From: Glandiceps talaboti
Taxonomy: Eukaryota > Hemichordata > Enteropneusta > Spengelidae
Reading direction: 5' to 3'
Assembly (NCBI RefSeq): GCF_964340395.1
Contig: NC_135557.1
Location: 8,181,709-8,234,208 of the forward strand
Length of the DNA stretch: 52,500 nucleotides
In this document: positions 12,309 to 26,300 of the stretch, in pieces
Layout of the letters: each line of letters opens with the position of its first letter
How positions within the stretch are numbered: the first letter of the stretch is position 1
Position numbers and translations under genes: made by a program
Notes under the pieces: model-generated
Seen by the model: only the letters and a program-made list of their open reading frames with translations
Database searches by the model: none
Told to the model about the DNA's origin: nothing

Positions 12309-13896
12309 AACAAATTACCGCTGTTTGTTGCAAAGCTTGTACATAATCATTTATCTAGCTCTGTATCTCAGGATATAAATACACTCTCACATATTTATCA
12401 AGTGTGATAATCTATAATTTATACCCATTTGTGTGTGTGGTCAAAATATGGAAAATAAACCAAGCCTCGCCTATAGCCTACAACGAAAATTTCGCGACAA
12501 TGTAGCAATAATGGTGACCTATACATTGACCTTTGTATAATTAGCCACTCAACAAAACCTTGAGAACGTGTAAACTCGTGGTGGGACAGAAGGAAGTTCA
12601 TCACGCACATGCCATATCCCGGGTATGTAGGGGATCACAAAAGCCGAGTGAAGTCGAGGATGGCAAGCTTTCCTGTGCTGAGAATAGGAGGAGTGGCGGG
12701 CATTTGAACAGCAGTTTTCACATCGAACTTTCATTGGGACTTGACGAATCACAGATATAGAGCTAAATTTCTTGCATAAATCCTTACGGAAGGCATTCAG
12801 TTTAAATCTGGTACTATTTGTCATTAGAGTGGTCATTCTTTGATGGATTCACTGTATTTTATCAAATCTGAATATAACATTAAACTTCCATTGTATACAG
12901 TGCTTTCTAGTCTTGCGACGAATCTGAAACTAAAAAGAATAAATTATGTCTTCATAACAAGTGAAAAAGATGAAATTTCATGTATACAAAAAGGAAATAA
13001 TCATCAACACAAGAGTGAGAATACAACAGCACCATAGTCAAATAAATCAATACAACTCACAATTTCATGAATATGTGCTAGCTCTACAGCTGTGTTAGTT
13101 GTCGAAAAAAGTTGGCAAATGCCTTCTAGCTATTCTCTAGCTTGCCGTCCTGGACTTCAATAGGCCATTGCGATTCCACTACTACATACCCAAGATACCC
13201 ACTCGTGTGTATGCTTTAATTTGCATAAATTAAAAATGGCTGCCAAAATGTCACGGCAATAGAACGGTATGGGATATGGGACAGCCAGTCAGCAGAGAAC
13301 GGTAAACATTTGTATGGGAGCTGTACTTCTCAATTTTAACAAAGGACAATTATACACATACAATCCTACATATGCTTTTCCCAAGTAACCAATATCTCGC
13401 CATGATTATCCTTCCTCTATGTATAGAGTTAAAGGATGTTGTAGGGGAACAAATGCGAGGTTGGTTCAATCTTAGCTGCATTTTCAGTACCCGATGGGAA
13501 TAGGGGACATACCTAGGAAAGTGGTTTTCAGCAACCCTACATGTGCAACATCTCTACACTATAGAGTATTCAGATTGGTAAGACTGAGAAGACACGAGTC
13601 TAAAGTTATTCGTCTATATTAAGGTACGCCGTGAAGGGGCGCCCGCACACATCGATCAACCCTGGAGAGAGCAGGCCGATGTTTGGTTAGAGCGACACTA
13701 CATATAAAGTAGGGAATTCCTATTTTATTTAGCCCTTGCCTAAATAATGCTGAGGCTAGTATCCACAGAGGTTAGGAGCTCTTAAAGTTGTTGTGCATGT
13801 CGCCCCTTTTCCCATTTAATTTAATAAAGGAATTGCCCTTTTGGAATTTCGATATAGCTTCACGTTTGTGTTATAGAAATGTGTCTAAGTACTCAC
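12309..13896. other. No exon recognised downstream of V-Ig gene 1
   Basis: Searched on the minus strand for linker, span and tail exons like those of V-Ig gene 2; none found. It does hold the GGCGCCC-containing block at 13619-13708 shared with the gene 2 intron. Confidence 0.45.
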
Positions 13897-14220
13897 CCCC
13901 TATCACATTCAATGTTGTCGAGAGCTGCACTATGTTGTCATCCGTTCTATTAAGTTCCGAAGTGCATTTGTAAACTCCCTTGTCTGATGAATCAACTTTG
14001 TAAATTTTGAGGATTGTCATCGCTTCGTCTATGAAATACGTGTTGTCTTCCACGTACTTGTCAGCCCCTGATACAAATTTCTGAGCGACAAATGAATCAT
14101 CATTCGTACTCCATCTCACTGTAACGACCTTGTCAACTGTCTTTATAGCAAGACACGTCAGATTGACTGTCGCTCCCACCGAGACATCAACAGTTTTGGT
14201 TTCTGTTGTGATAGTGACTA
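13897..14220 (-). CDS. V-Ig gene 1, V-domain exon
   Basis: 324 bp, phase 1-1, acceptor TTACAG and donor GTGAGT. It encodes one complete V-like domain: B-strand Cys in NLTCLA, Trp in VRWS, and D-x-G-x-Y-x-C as DKGVYKC. Read-through of the donor meets a stop after a few residues. Confidence 0.78.
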
Positions 14221-15254
14221 CTGTAATGTATATAAATTAAATGCGATATAGAAGTATCTATTAATTAGTATGTCTTGTGGTGGTGGTGGTGGTGGTGGTG
14301 GTGGTGGTGGTGGGCACAGGAATGGGAGGTGATAGCGGTGGAGTGAGGGTGGTGTTGGTAGGGGTTAAGATTGATGGGATGGTGGTGGAAGGCCTGTTAT
14401 GAGGTGCTAGGGTGAGGTGAGGTGCCACTGAAGGTTAAATAACTTAAAGAAATATCGCTACACATTGACTACTCTATAAAATAGCACTATAGATTACAAC
14501 AAGCTACATATTTAGATAGAATTTCGAAACTGATTGTATTAGTGTCGATGTAATGTTTTCAAGTGTGGAATGAATTGCGACAATAAATTATTGGACTTAT
14601 GTACACATAAAACAATCACATGTTGCTAGGTCAACAGTGGCTGGGATAGACTAGTGTTGTTTGTATAAATTTGATATATCATTGAAAAAAAAAAACATTA
14701 TACATTTAATACAAATTTCAGTCGGTAATACAGGATCAAAAAATTGCGATTGCACTACAAAAATCTCGTTTAGGACATTTCAGTTGGTCTCGGACCGACC
14801 GACCGACGTAAATTTGGCACACTCAGGTCATTAAGACCGACAAGTTGCTATAACTCTGCAAACTATTGATCCTTACGGAAATCTGTTAGTCCTTGACCAA
14901 ATGACCAACGTGAGTTTCACAAACTAACAATGACCCCTGTTTTTTTTCCGTGATTATAACTGAGATTGTGTTTAAATTTTCTTGACCAAAGGTTACAGCA
15001 AATGTACAACACTCCTACGTTTATTTCATTTACGAGGAGACTATATTTTCCGACAACGTCCGAAATTTGAGACAGGTGCAGTGGAGCTTTTAGATATACC
15101 AATAGTACATACAATCCAAATTCAGTGTTGTCTTCTACGCTCAAAAATAAGCTTTACATTTTTTTCCGATACACAAAGTGAGTTTTAATAAGTAGATGTA
15201 CATACCGTTGACTGCAACTAACAATAACGCCGATACAACTTGCCAAATAGCCAT
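13897..15254 (-). CDS. V-type Ig receptor gene 1, 5' exons (signal peptide and V domain)
   Basis: Two exons fit in phase: 15206-15254 (leader) and 13897-14220 (V domain). The predicted product starts with a short leader (MAIWQV..ALLLVAVN) and one Ig domain with NLTC, TVRW and KGVYKC in the expected order. Phase 1-1 V exons are typical of Ig genes. By hand alignment about 62 of 93 domain residues match gene 2 at 51.8-52.2 kb. Downstream exons for linker, span and tail, present in gene 2, were not found between 12.4 and 13.9 kb. The gene is therefore truncated, secreted, or has distant 3' exons. It is divergent from the Ig-DED gene. Confidence 0.7.
14278..14312 (+). repeat. (GGT)n microsatellite
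   Basis: Eleven or so GGT units in the leader intron of V-Ig gene 1. Confidence 0.95.
15206..15254 (-). CDS. V-Ig gene 1, leader exon
   Basis: The ATG at 15252-15254 opens 16 codons of hydrophobic signal peptide plus one base, ending at a GTATGT-type donor. The phase matches the V exon. Confidence 0.68.
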
Positions 15255-16088
15255 TTTATCAATCGAAACTAAATTCTATCATAAAGTTTGAGTCACCAGA
15301 TATTTTAATACCTTGAGTGCATTCCACGAAACAAAGCTATTGTTCAAATTCCGTTGGACGACATTTACGGTAGGGGCGGTATTTATTATACGACGCAGTA
15401 TATAGTAGTTATCTCGTTGCTCGCTTTCAGCGCGTAATAATCGCCAGGACTACAGAGATAAACCGTACCGTACTTCACGTCATGATTACTGAGTTATCTA
15501 CTCCTAAGGAAACGACACAAGAGAACGCATGAGGCAGGTAACGTTGTCATTTTTCTCATATATTGTGGTTCACTGGTATGGATGCAAACATGACTCGTGA
15601 GTACATGTAGCCATTATGTTAGTATACACGTCTACGTAAGGTCAGTCGTTAGATATCACTCAAATATTCCAGTAGCCACGTTAGGGTTGTGTGTCAAAGG
15701 CGGTGTGTACTCACTGATAGCAACCGAACGGTCGTTGCTGTGGTATCCGGCACAGACGATTGCCGTTTATATATGTAAAAAAATACATACAAAATTCGAC
15801 GAAACTGCAATATGACGTTCACCAAGTATTTCATCGGAAAACTAAAATTCGCTTGTTCTTGACAGTCGTTCAAAATGTGTATGTGTTATTAAATGGTGAC
15901 ACAGGGATCGTTTTGATTAAAACAATATGATAACGACGTCTGTTTGTATTATGTCAAAGGTCATATAGGTGTTATTGCCTAGTACCTAAGGCCACGTTAT
16001 TGTCTCGCATACGAGTGACTGAATTTACCTCAAGCCTGAAAAGAAATATTTTAATACGAAAAAATTTCAAAATTTCATTGAGTGACTG

Positions 16089-16213
16089 GGTTGGTGAGTG
16101 GGTGGGTGGGTGGGTGGGTGGGTGAGGCAGTCAGTCAGTCAGTCAGTCAGTCAGTCAGTGACTCAGTGTGTGAGTGAGTGAGTGAGTCAGTCAGTCAGTC
16201 AGTCAGTCAGTCA
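16089..16213 (+). repeat. (GGGT)n(CAGT)n(GAGT)n compound microsatellite
   Basis: Lies between the divergent V-Ig gene 1 and the Ig-DED gene, in what should hold both promoters. Confidence 0.95.
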
Positions 16214-16823
16214 CAATTGCAGCGTGGAACTACATTATAATGACTTCACGTCACCACCTACCTCTGTGCAGTTATCACAACATCTTCATCAGATACTCTA
16301 AGGTCAGTGTAAGGTTAAGCGTGCTCAACAAACAAATACTTTGGCATACATGTCTTATTCTTTGAAAGAACTCCGAACGAGAAATCGTATGTCTGACAAC
16401 TCAGGTTCGAAGTGAACAAATACCTGGTACGTTATGGCAAAAGTTGCAATGCCCGCATGCTCGGTGTCCTTGACAGCTGTTAATGACCAGATAACGAGAT
16501 TACTCTTTAGTCGTTTTACACGTCATTCCTTCAAGCGAGACACACATACTTTTTACGTTTAGGTAAAGAGGTCATCAGTATTACCACAGTCACTTGTGTG
16601 TTATTATTCTATTCCAGGATAATAATACACTACCGCCATGTATCTATGCAGGCATGGCAACAGGTAAGTACTATGGCATGCATGAAAACGAATAAATACT
16701 TTGTTCGTTATTTGAGATGTAAAAAAAATTGAAGTCTTTCCCCTCTTGTTGTGAAAAACATACAATGTTTTTTTTTTTGTTTCACTTTCTCGCAACAGGA
16801 TTGAATGATGACATAACGTTAAG

Positions 16824-16926
16824 ATGGGCGGAGTTTTGGCTTCACTCATTCCAATTGCCATTCTATGCCTCTTCTACGCAACACCTTCGAATTCTAAAAG
16901 TTATTATCACTGTCCTAAATTTCGTA
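16824..16926 (+). CDS. Ig-DED receptor, exon 1 (signal peptide)
   Basis: The start ATG opens a classic signal peptide: MGGV, then a hydrophobic core ([13 protein letters not shown]), then a small polar region (TPSNS). The exon ends at a GTAAGT donor in phase 1, as usual for the leader exon of an Ig-family gene. A longer frame runs upstream without stop, but it has no leader, so this ATG is preferred. Confidence 0.78.
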
Positions 16927-17023
16927 GTAAGTAGCACAAATACATTTTTATGCAAAATTTTCTATCTCTGCCAACATACAAAAGTAACAAGTTGTGTATT
17001 TAATTCTACTGTATTTTGCATAC

Positions 17024-17063
<40 letters not shown>

Positions 17064-17072
17064 ATATCTATA

Positions 17073-17124
<52 letters not shown>

Positions 17125-20100
17125 CCTGTCTCTGTCTATCGGATAATCGATCAATCTATCTGTCTCTGTCTACCTGTCTCTCTGTCCCGCTCTCCCTCCC
17201 TCCCTCTCTCATGTAAACAGCTTAGTTGGGTTGTTTTGTTACATTTCCTCAGTTTCATTATCATAACTGTGTGTTTCTATCTTAGTTCACCACTACAATG
17301 GCAAAGAAGCAATACTGGGACAACCAAACCAACTTCTATATATTCCCAGTGACAACGCAATTGTCTTGAACAGTAGTATCCCTGCTAGCATAGAAAATGA
17401 TGATAGAATACTTTGTGTGAACCGAAGTTATCAAGGTATTTATCTCATTTATAAATTTGCATAGCATTTGCATAATGAAGTAGTTTTTACAAATAACTGC
17501 TTGTTCTCTCGTGTGCTTTAATTGTGTCAGTGTGGTAATTATGCACATATTATTTTTTAATTCATCATTAATTACTTCACCACAATGCATGGATTCATAA
17601 CACCCAGACAGACAGACAAACAGGCAGACAGACAGACAGGCAGACAGACAGACAGACAGACAGATAGACGCACGCAAACACACACACATACATACGTACG
17701 TACGTACGTACATACATACACACACATACATACATACATACATACATACATACATACATACATACATACATGCATGCATGCATACACACACACATACATA
17801 CATACATACATACATACATACATACATACATACATACATACATACATACATACATACATGGTGTAACATTACTTATCCCCACCCACGTTCCAACCCTTCG
17901 ACTTACTGTTGCTGTATTTAATGTTGATATTCTCATATCATTGCTGGCCCATTAAATGCAATTTAATAAACTACAATATCTTGGTTTGATTGTAGATGTG
18001 ATCGAGGTCCTTAGATGTACTAAAGATGTCCCTGGTATTATGCAATGGAACTTACATAATGACTATAACATAATTAAACAAGATGGTTATTATATGTTAG
18101 TAGTTATGAAACCTAACAAGTTTTTAGTTACATATACATGGTGGATGTATAGTAGTAATACCATGGTTATACAGACATCGGTTCAAATCACAGGTGAGTG
18201 TTTTTGTGAGTTCGTGGTTCCGAAAACTGTAGATACGTACAGACTAGACGAGCTGTTCTGATTACATCTCTTTTACAAATCATTTCCTGCATGCTCAATA
18301 ACAAGTTTTTTTGTTGTTTTGTTTTTTTAAATATTTGTTGTTTGTTGTTTTGTGCTTTCGTTTGCTTATTTGTTCATTTCTTGTTTTGGGGCTTTTTTGA
18401 ATTTCAAACACAGCCTTGGTCGGTGTTATATGGGGTTTTTTTTCAAGTCGAAAAACATTCTATTTATTTAGTAAACTAATCTAAAAACCCAAATATATAG
18501 TACCGTTTCTTGTCGTTCATATGGCCGTGAACTTGGTCGTAGGCTGTTTTACTTTGTTTTTTCAATTTTATAAAAATCCAAAATAAATATCCAGTTGTCA
18601 TACATATGGAAGCAACTCAAAATATCATTTTGATTTGGACTTAAAGTGTTTTGTATGTTAGAATTGGAATTGGAATAGTATTTATAATTATGTAAAATGC
18701 ACCACGTGATGATTTACTGGATTTAAACAACTTGAAAATATACTCTGGAGAAATTAAACTTTTGTTCACCGATACTATAATTAATATGTATATTAAACTT
18801 TATTGAAAGCTATTTATTTCCGGCACAGCAACAAGCAACATGCCTTCGTAAAAAAGAGTAACTTCTTTTTCTTCTATAATACATGTGTGATTTTCATCAT
18901 TATAATAGATTTCACTTTGAAGCGGTGGAACATCAAAGCAGAAATGAACACTGTTGTATCGATTTCTGGCCCACTCTTCAGCACCACTGCGAAAGAGATA
19001 AGTTTACTAAACCAGACATCTTCAGAACCGTTGATGGGAGTGTGGTTGACCAATGGGGATGTAGATCGCTGTTATCTTTGGGAGAAGGACCTTGAAGGAA
19101 AAATTACATTGGCCTCAAATGAGAGTTATTATTCACTTACAATAAATGTTTCGTGTCAAGTGTCTGGAAGTTATGATCTGATAACAACCTTAGCAAAGGG
19201 TGTGTACGAAAAAACCAGCCTCGTTATCAGCGTCCAAGGTATGTAACGCGACATGTACTTGCAATTGTTTTGGACAACTTGTTCTTGACCGAAATGTTTG
19301 ACGATGGTGGCGCTCCTGCTGATCAGTCTGAAAACATGTAACGTTCGAGTGATTTACATGCGTAAATGAGTTTGCTCAATGGTAATTCTCTCAATATACA
19401 ACTTGCATTTGCAATGATTGTTAATATCGTGTTAATTGCCATAATCTTTGACGATCATGAATACAGTATGTTGCCAGTCTTCTATGTTACCTTTGCAAGC
19501 TACTATGCCCCAGTTTTAATATATTTACTAACGTAACAAACGAGTAATTTAGAGTGATGTAATGTTTAGTATATACCTAGATGTCTATACACGTATATAT
19601 CAAAATTTCCCGATGACGTTTAATGTAAAATACCATAGGGTTCAAGGGTCCTTCCTTTCTCATTGAACAAGACCATTTGTATGGCATTGAAAAGAATTGC
19701 AGACAAGCTTCGCCATTGGTGTTATCAATCATAACCAGATATAATGTTTTATCGTTCATACCAGGAACGTTTTGACTAAACCGTATACATAGAAAATGAT
19801 ATTGAGATCATTTACATAGATATAAATGTTGATTCTCCCTCGCTTGTTAATAGTTTAATAAAGTTGAATGTTAGAGTATTACTAACTTGAATTGGATGAC
19901 AGCGATAACCAAATGTATTCTTACTGTATAGTTGTAATGTCGAATGTGTGATAATCAACATAATCAAATTCACATTTCAGGTAGTCATTCAGTTGAAGTC
20001 AGAATCTCTGAACATCCAGAAAACTTTGGAGATGCAGCTCTACTACAATGTTTAGTGTCTCAAGAAAGTCATGGATATATATATTGGGTTTTAAATGGAA

Positions 20101-20219
20101 AGTCGCTTACTGTGAGTTGCCTAAAGCTACACACACACGCAGGCAGGCACACACGCACGCAAACGCACATACCTACACACACACACACACACTCAAACAC
20201 ATATACATACATACATACA

Positions 20220-20253
<34 letters not shown>

Positions 20254-22798
20254 CACAGACACACATACGCAGATAGCAAACACAAAAACACACGCAAACA
20301 CACACACACTTGGAGATAGTTTTTTTTTTATTTCGCTGAATACAATAAGCTTACACGAAAACACCAAAAAAACGAATTTAAATGATAATTTGACTAACCT
20401 ACGCATTTTACTACCAAACCAGAACGACTACAGAGTTTCAATGTGTGGAACGATTTTTTTTTTACCTCTCTTGTAACATTTTTTTTATTACGAATTACAC
20501 AAACTAAATAAAACACTGATATTTGCCTTACACACATCTATAGAGAGACAGACAGACAGACTGACTGACTGACTGACTGACTGACTGACTGACTGACTGA
20601 CTGTCAGACTGACTGACTGACTGACTGACTGACTGACTGACTGACTGACTGTCTGTCTGACTGACTGACTGACTGTCAGACTGACTGTCTGACTGACTGA
20701 CTGACTGACTGACTGGCAGACTGACTGTCTGACTGACAAACTGACTGACTGACTGACTGACTGACTGACTGACTGTCAGACAGACTGACTCAGACTGTCA
20801 GACTGACTGACTGACTGACTGACTGACTGACTGTCTGACTGACAGACTGACTGACTGACTGTCAGACTGACTGTCTGACAGACTGACTGACTGACTGACT
20901 GACTGACTGACTGGCAGACTGACTGTCTGACTGACAGACTGACTGACTGACTGACTGACTGACTGACTGTCAGACAGACTGACTCAGACTGTCAGACTGA
21001 CTGACTGACTGACTGACTGACTGACTGACTGTCTGACCGACTGACCGACTGACTGACTGACTGACTGACTGACTGACTGACTGACTGACTGACTGACTGT
21101 CTGACTGACTGATTGACTGACTGTCTGACCGACTGACTGACCGACTGACTGACTGACTGACTGACTGACTGACTATCACACACATGAAATGTTACATTTT
21201 ATCTCACGGTGATGTTGACAGTGTGATTGAATTGTCCTTCTTTCATCCGACAGTCTTATTTATTTGTGTTCACAGTAAAATAAATGTTTGCACGCTGTCA
21301 AAGTCTGTATTTTGTTTAACGTAATCTCTAAAAGAAAACTTCTTGTGAGACATAAAAAAAGCGTTCTGCTTAATTGAAACTCTATGCTATGGTCACTCTG
21401 GATTGGTAGTACTTTATCTATTCTATTATTTATTTATTAACTAAAATATTCAGATTGACGGCAGTAGTTATTTGAGACCAGGTCCTAACCACACATTGCG
21501 CATCTATGATTTTCAAAAAGAATACCAGGGCAAGTATGAATGCGTCATTGTTGCGGAGTGTTACATCATCCGAAGCGAACCTCAACACCTCACAGGTAAT
21601 ACTTGTATCAAACAAGGGCAAAACATTAGTTTGCCAACAGTTTTTTTCACAGAATTAATGTCACGGTGAATCAATACACATGCCGCAATATGAACGAACA
21701 TCTCGAGACAGAGACGCGCGGGCCGCTACACGTTTATACCATCTATCTGGGACAATATTTTGGAGTCACGCATGCGTGAACGACGTGTGACGTCACATCC
21801 CAGAATAACACCATGAGGGCTCAGGTTGAAAGCTAGGAATTATCCAAGTATTTTGGTGTAGTACAAAGTTTTGCTTGCAAGTTGTTGCGCTGCAATGTGA
21901 CTAGCATATTTAAAAGAATGAATTTAAAAAAATGAACAGATTACTGAATTACAGGGTACTTGTATACGTATTTGAACGTAACGTGATTGTGTACATTGAT
22001 TTGCATGAAGGGTGAATAAAGTAAAAGTGCAGTATTTTACATTTTTTGCTAATTTACAGTTGCAACAATGGACGACACTCGCCCACCAGATTCCTATCCT
22101 ACGAAACATCCTTTTCCTTCTCAAAGTTCTGATGATAGTGAGAACGATAGAATAGTAGCACTTTTAATAGCCATAGCGCTGTTCATAGTTTTGTTGTGTT
22201 TGGCTTCAATAATTCCGATTTATAAGTATTGTCAACAAAGAAGAAGGACACGGAGACAAGTAGACAATCAAGTTCAAAGACAAACAAGAAATGGCATTGA
22301 AATGAGAGACCCTGGTGATCGAAGTCAGCATGCTGCACGTCATCCTGTAAGTTGATTGATGAGTCATTTTGCCAGTTGCTCATATTAGCTAACTTAGTCT
22401 TAATAAATTTAAGGATACTTTTAGCGGACCAATGCACACATTACAGAGACTTGATTTCATATAATGTTCAAAATGCTTGGTGACCCATATGTAATCGATA
22501 GACGTAATGGTATAAGATAATATATTCTCTTTGAAGGTTGAAGAAGAGCACGTTGGGCTTATTCCGAGCTCTGATAAAGTAGAGACACCTTCTGTAGTTA
22601 CCGACGCTGCATTAGGAGTAGGTTTATTTATTCATATGTTTAACATTGACATTAGTCAGGCAGTCCACACAGGTGACAAACACTTGTAAATATGGACCCT
22701 AAAACAGCTGTTAACGAACGTTATGTTATTCATTACCTACTTCCTAAAATATACGGCACATTTGCTAGATAACATTAGATTATTACCATTATTTTTAG

Positions 22799-22877
<79 letters not shown>

Positions 22878-23287
22878 ACACATTCTAACCCAAACCAAGA
22901 CTATGCAATACATAGTAATATTGATGTGTGAACCAGCAATCCCCATCATTTCCAGTGTAGGACACAGCAGTGCTTCATGCACTAATCGTAACATAGCAAA
23001 GGTAATACCCCCAGGGACACACAGACAGGAAGAATAGCGCCCTCACAGTCAATTGTACAAAGGGCAATTGGGATTCAGTTTACTTGCATTTAGTTTACAT
23101 AATTAATCACATTTTTTTTCTAAAGGGTCAAGAAATACAAATGTCGGATAATTTTCATCAACCTGATGACAGAACACCGTTGACCGACAACAGTAGTACA
23201 GTAAGTTATAAGATAGATAAGATAAAGTAAACATTTGTATAGCGCCAAAATCCAAAAATAAAAATTGTTCAGAGGCGCTTCACAAAA

Positions 23288-23320
<33 letters not shown>

Positions 23321-26300
23321 CTTTCCATAAAATACACAAAGTCTAAATTATGCAATGGAAAAGAAAATGTTCCACAAGTGTTCCTTATGTCTAAAAAAAT
23401 CAAAAATAAGTTTTAGTTCAGATAATACGCTTAGAAATACGCTTCTCTAAAAAGGTAAGTCTTGATACTCCCTTTAAAAGATGACACTGTTTGACATTGT
23501 TTGATTTCCTGTGGTAATTTATTCCATAGTTCTGGTGCAGCAGTAACAAACGCACGTTTTCCATAAGTATGTTGAGCTGGGTTAATTGTGAGAAGAAATT
23601 TGTCCTTTGACCGAAGTTCGCGTACAGGCTCATACCGATTGAGTAGATTTGATAGATATGGCGGTGCTAAGCCATGAAGTGCCTTGAACGTAATCAGAAG
23701 AAGCTTGAACTTAATTCGTTGCTGTATTGGAAGCCAGTGAAGTTTGAACAGTATGGGTGTTATGTGGTTTGTCTTCTTGGTCCTGGTGATTAATCGCGCA
23801 CATGTATTTTGAACACACTGTAATTTCTGCAGATACATGAGTGGTGTACCATGTAAAAGGGCATTGCAATAGTCAAGTCTGGATGTTACAAATGCATGAA
23901 TTAACATCTTTACTGCATCTTCAGAGAGATATGGTGTTATTTTACTGATGTTTCTTATATGATAATATGCGGCCTTGCAGACTTGGTTGACTTGATTTTC
24001 CATGGACATTCGGCTGTCAAGAGTTGTTCCAAGGTTTCTAACTGCAGTGGATGACTGTATCTGGATTCCTCCAATGTTCATGGTTGGTTTATCAAGTTTA
24101 CTGATATTTTTACTTGAACCAAAGAAAAGTAACTCTGTTTTATCCGGATTTAGTTTCAGCAGGTTTTCATTCATCCATCTTTGGATACATAGTACACAGT
24201 GTTCCATACGCAATATGTTATTGTCCATGTATTTTAACTTGAAACACAGATAGAGTGTGGAGTCATCTGCATAGAAATGAAAATCTATGTTGTTCTCTCT
24301 TAGTAAGTCACCAAGTGGAGATGTGTAAATTGTAAACAGAATCGGGCCAAGTACTGATCCCTGGGGAACACCATACTGGAGAGTGTGACATTTTGATGAT
24401 GTATCATTTACTTGTACTGTCTGTTGACGATTTCTGAGGTATGACTCGATCCATGATAGTGCAGTTCCTGTAATACCCATACGATTTTGTAGCCGAGAGA
24501 TAAGGATAGAATGGTCCACAGTATCGAAAGCTGCAGAGAGATCAAGCAGTACCATCATCACGATTTTACCATTGTCAAGTGCTGAAAGAATGTCATTTTG
24601 TACCCGGAGAAGTGCTGTTTCTGTACTGTGGTGTGTCTTGTAAGCAGATTGCATGGGTTCATCTAACTTGTTAGAGTGTAGATGATCATTGATCCTCGTT
24701 GCAACGACTTTCTCAATTGTTTTCGACAGGAATGAGAGGTTGGATACTGGTCTGTAGTTCTTCATTATTTCTGGATCAAGATTTTGTTTCTTTAATAGTG
24801 GCTTGACTATGGCAGTTTTTAACTTGTCAGGTACACATCCAGTAGAGAGTGATAAGTTGACAATGTTGACAAGGGATGGTAGTAGATCATCAAGCACTTG
24901 TTTGAGAATTGACGTTGGTATTGGATCGAGATTGCAACTTTTATTTGGTGATCTTGTGATTATTTTTCTAAGTTCATCTTCATTAGTGGGTTCAAAGATG
25001 GCTAGCTTTGTAGATGCATCGTTTGTACTTTGGTTGGTTGTGCAATTACCACATGCTTGATTTTGTAGATTTACTCGTATTGTCTTAATTTTATCCACAA
25101 AGAAGTTTGAGAAACGTTCAGCAATTTCTTCAGTTGATGTATGTGAAGGTAGTTGCATTTCCTTTGATTTATGGAGCAGCTTATTAACTACATTAAACAG
25201 GGCTTTCTGGTTGTTTCCATTTTCCTGAATGATATGGCGATAGTAGTTGATTTTAGCGCTGTGAATTAACTGGTTGACTGTAAGACACTGTGATTTATAT
25301 ATCTGGCGATGAATCGTTAGTTTTGTCCTCCTCCAGTTCCGCTCTGCCAGTCGCCTCTTACGTTTTGCATCTCTTATTTCATCATTATACCATTTTATGT
25401 TTGGTCTCATAATGACAGTTCGTTGACGTATAGGTGCATGGGTATCAAGGATATTACGTAGCGATTCATCATACTGATCAATAAGTGACGTAAGGACGGA
25501 AGAAGGTCGAGTGATCAATGGTGAATTTTGTATATCTGTACAAACATCTTCAATACTGATGTCTGTTATTTTTCTCGATGATAATATCTTTCTCGTAGGC
25601 TTTGGTTTGGTGACAGGTATTTTAAATGATACGGCAAAATGATCTGATATTACTGGATCTGATATTTTAATGTCTTCAACAGTGTTCTCTGATGTTCTTG
25701 TGATGACTAAGTCCAGCATGTGTCCTCGTTGGTGAGTTGCTTGTTGTACATGTTGAGTAAGATTCACAGAATCCAGCATGTTTCTGAACTGGCATGTATC
25801 CCAGTTGTTTTCATCATCTAGGTGTAGGTTGAAATCGCCTGTTATCAAAAGTTTACCAGGTGATACACATTTGGTTGACAGAAAATCAGTGAATTCTTCA
25901 AGAAATGAGGAGGTTGTTGATTTATTCTTAGTTGATGGTGGGGGACGATATACAACAATTAGCCGGCATTGATCAGAGGGAGATTTCAGTAGAGATTCCA
26001 TATATTCAAAAGACTTGAAACTCTGTTGTTGTTGAACTTTGGTGACCTTGAGATTGTCTCTGTACAGCATTGCAACACCACCACCTGTACGTTTCAATCT
26101 TGGAGTGTGGAGTAGTTTATAGCCATTTGGAGTGACCTCACCCATGGCGAAATGGTCAGTTTCATTTCCAGTTAGCCAAGTTTCAGTGAGTAGTACCAGA
26201 TCAAACTTGTTTTCAGTTACAAAATCAGTAATCTGTAGTGTTTTATTCATGATTGACCTGCAGTTGAGAAGACAGCTTTTCAAACAATTTATTTTGTGTG

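Noticed and set aside
12549-12836. 95-residue minus frame considered as a downstream exon of V-Ig gene 1
   Set aside because: No membrane span, no matching splice phase and no similarity to the tail exons of gene 2.
16729-17352. 207-residue plus frame overlapping the Ig-DED leader exon
   Set aside because: It uses another frame through an intron and a TCTA/CTGT microsatellite; the leader at 16824 with its phase-1 donor explains the region.
17336-17936. Frames rich in MYVC or HTYI on both strands
   Set aside because: Translations of the CATA/CAGA microsatellite; likewise at 20.1-20.4, 30.9-31.2, 10.6-10.9 and 41.8-42.0 kb.
20488-21185. Long minus-strand frames of SQSV repeats
   Set aside because: They are translations of the GACT tetranucleotide array inside an intron; the same applies to 44790-45040.
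22958-23001. Possible extra exon between Ig-DED exons 7 and 8 (TTCCAG acceptor, GTAATA donor)
   Set aside because: Phase 0 reading needed for both neighbours meets an in-frame TAA.
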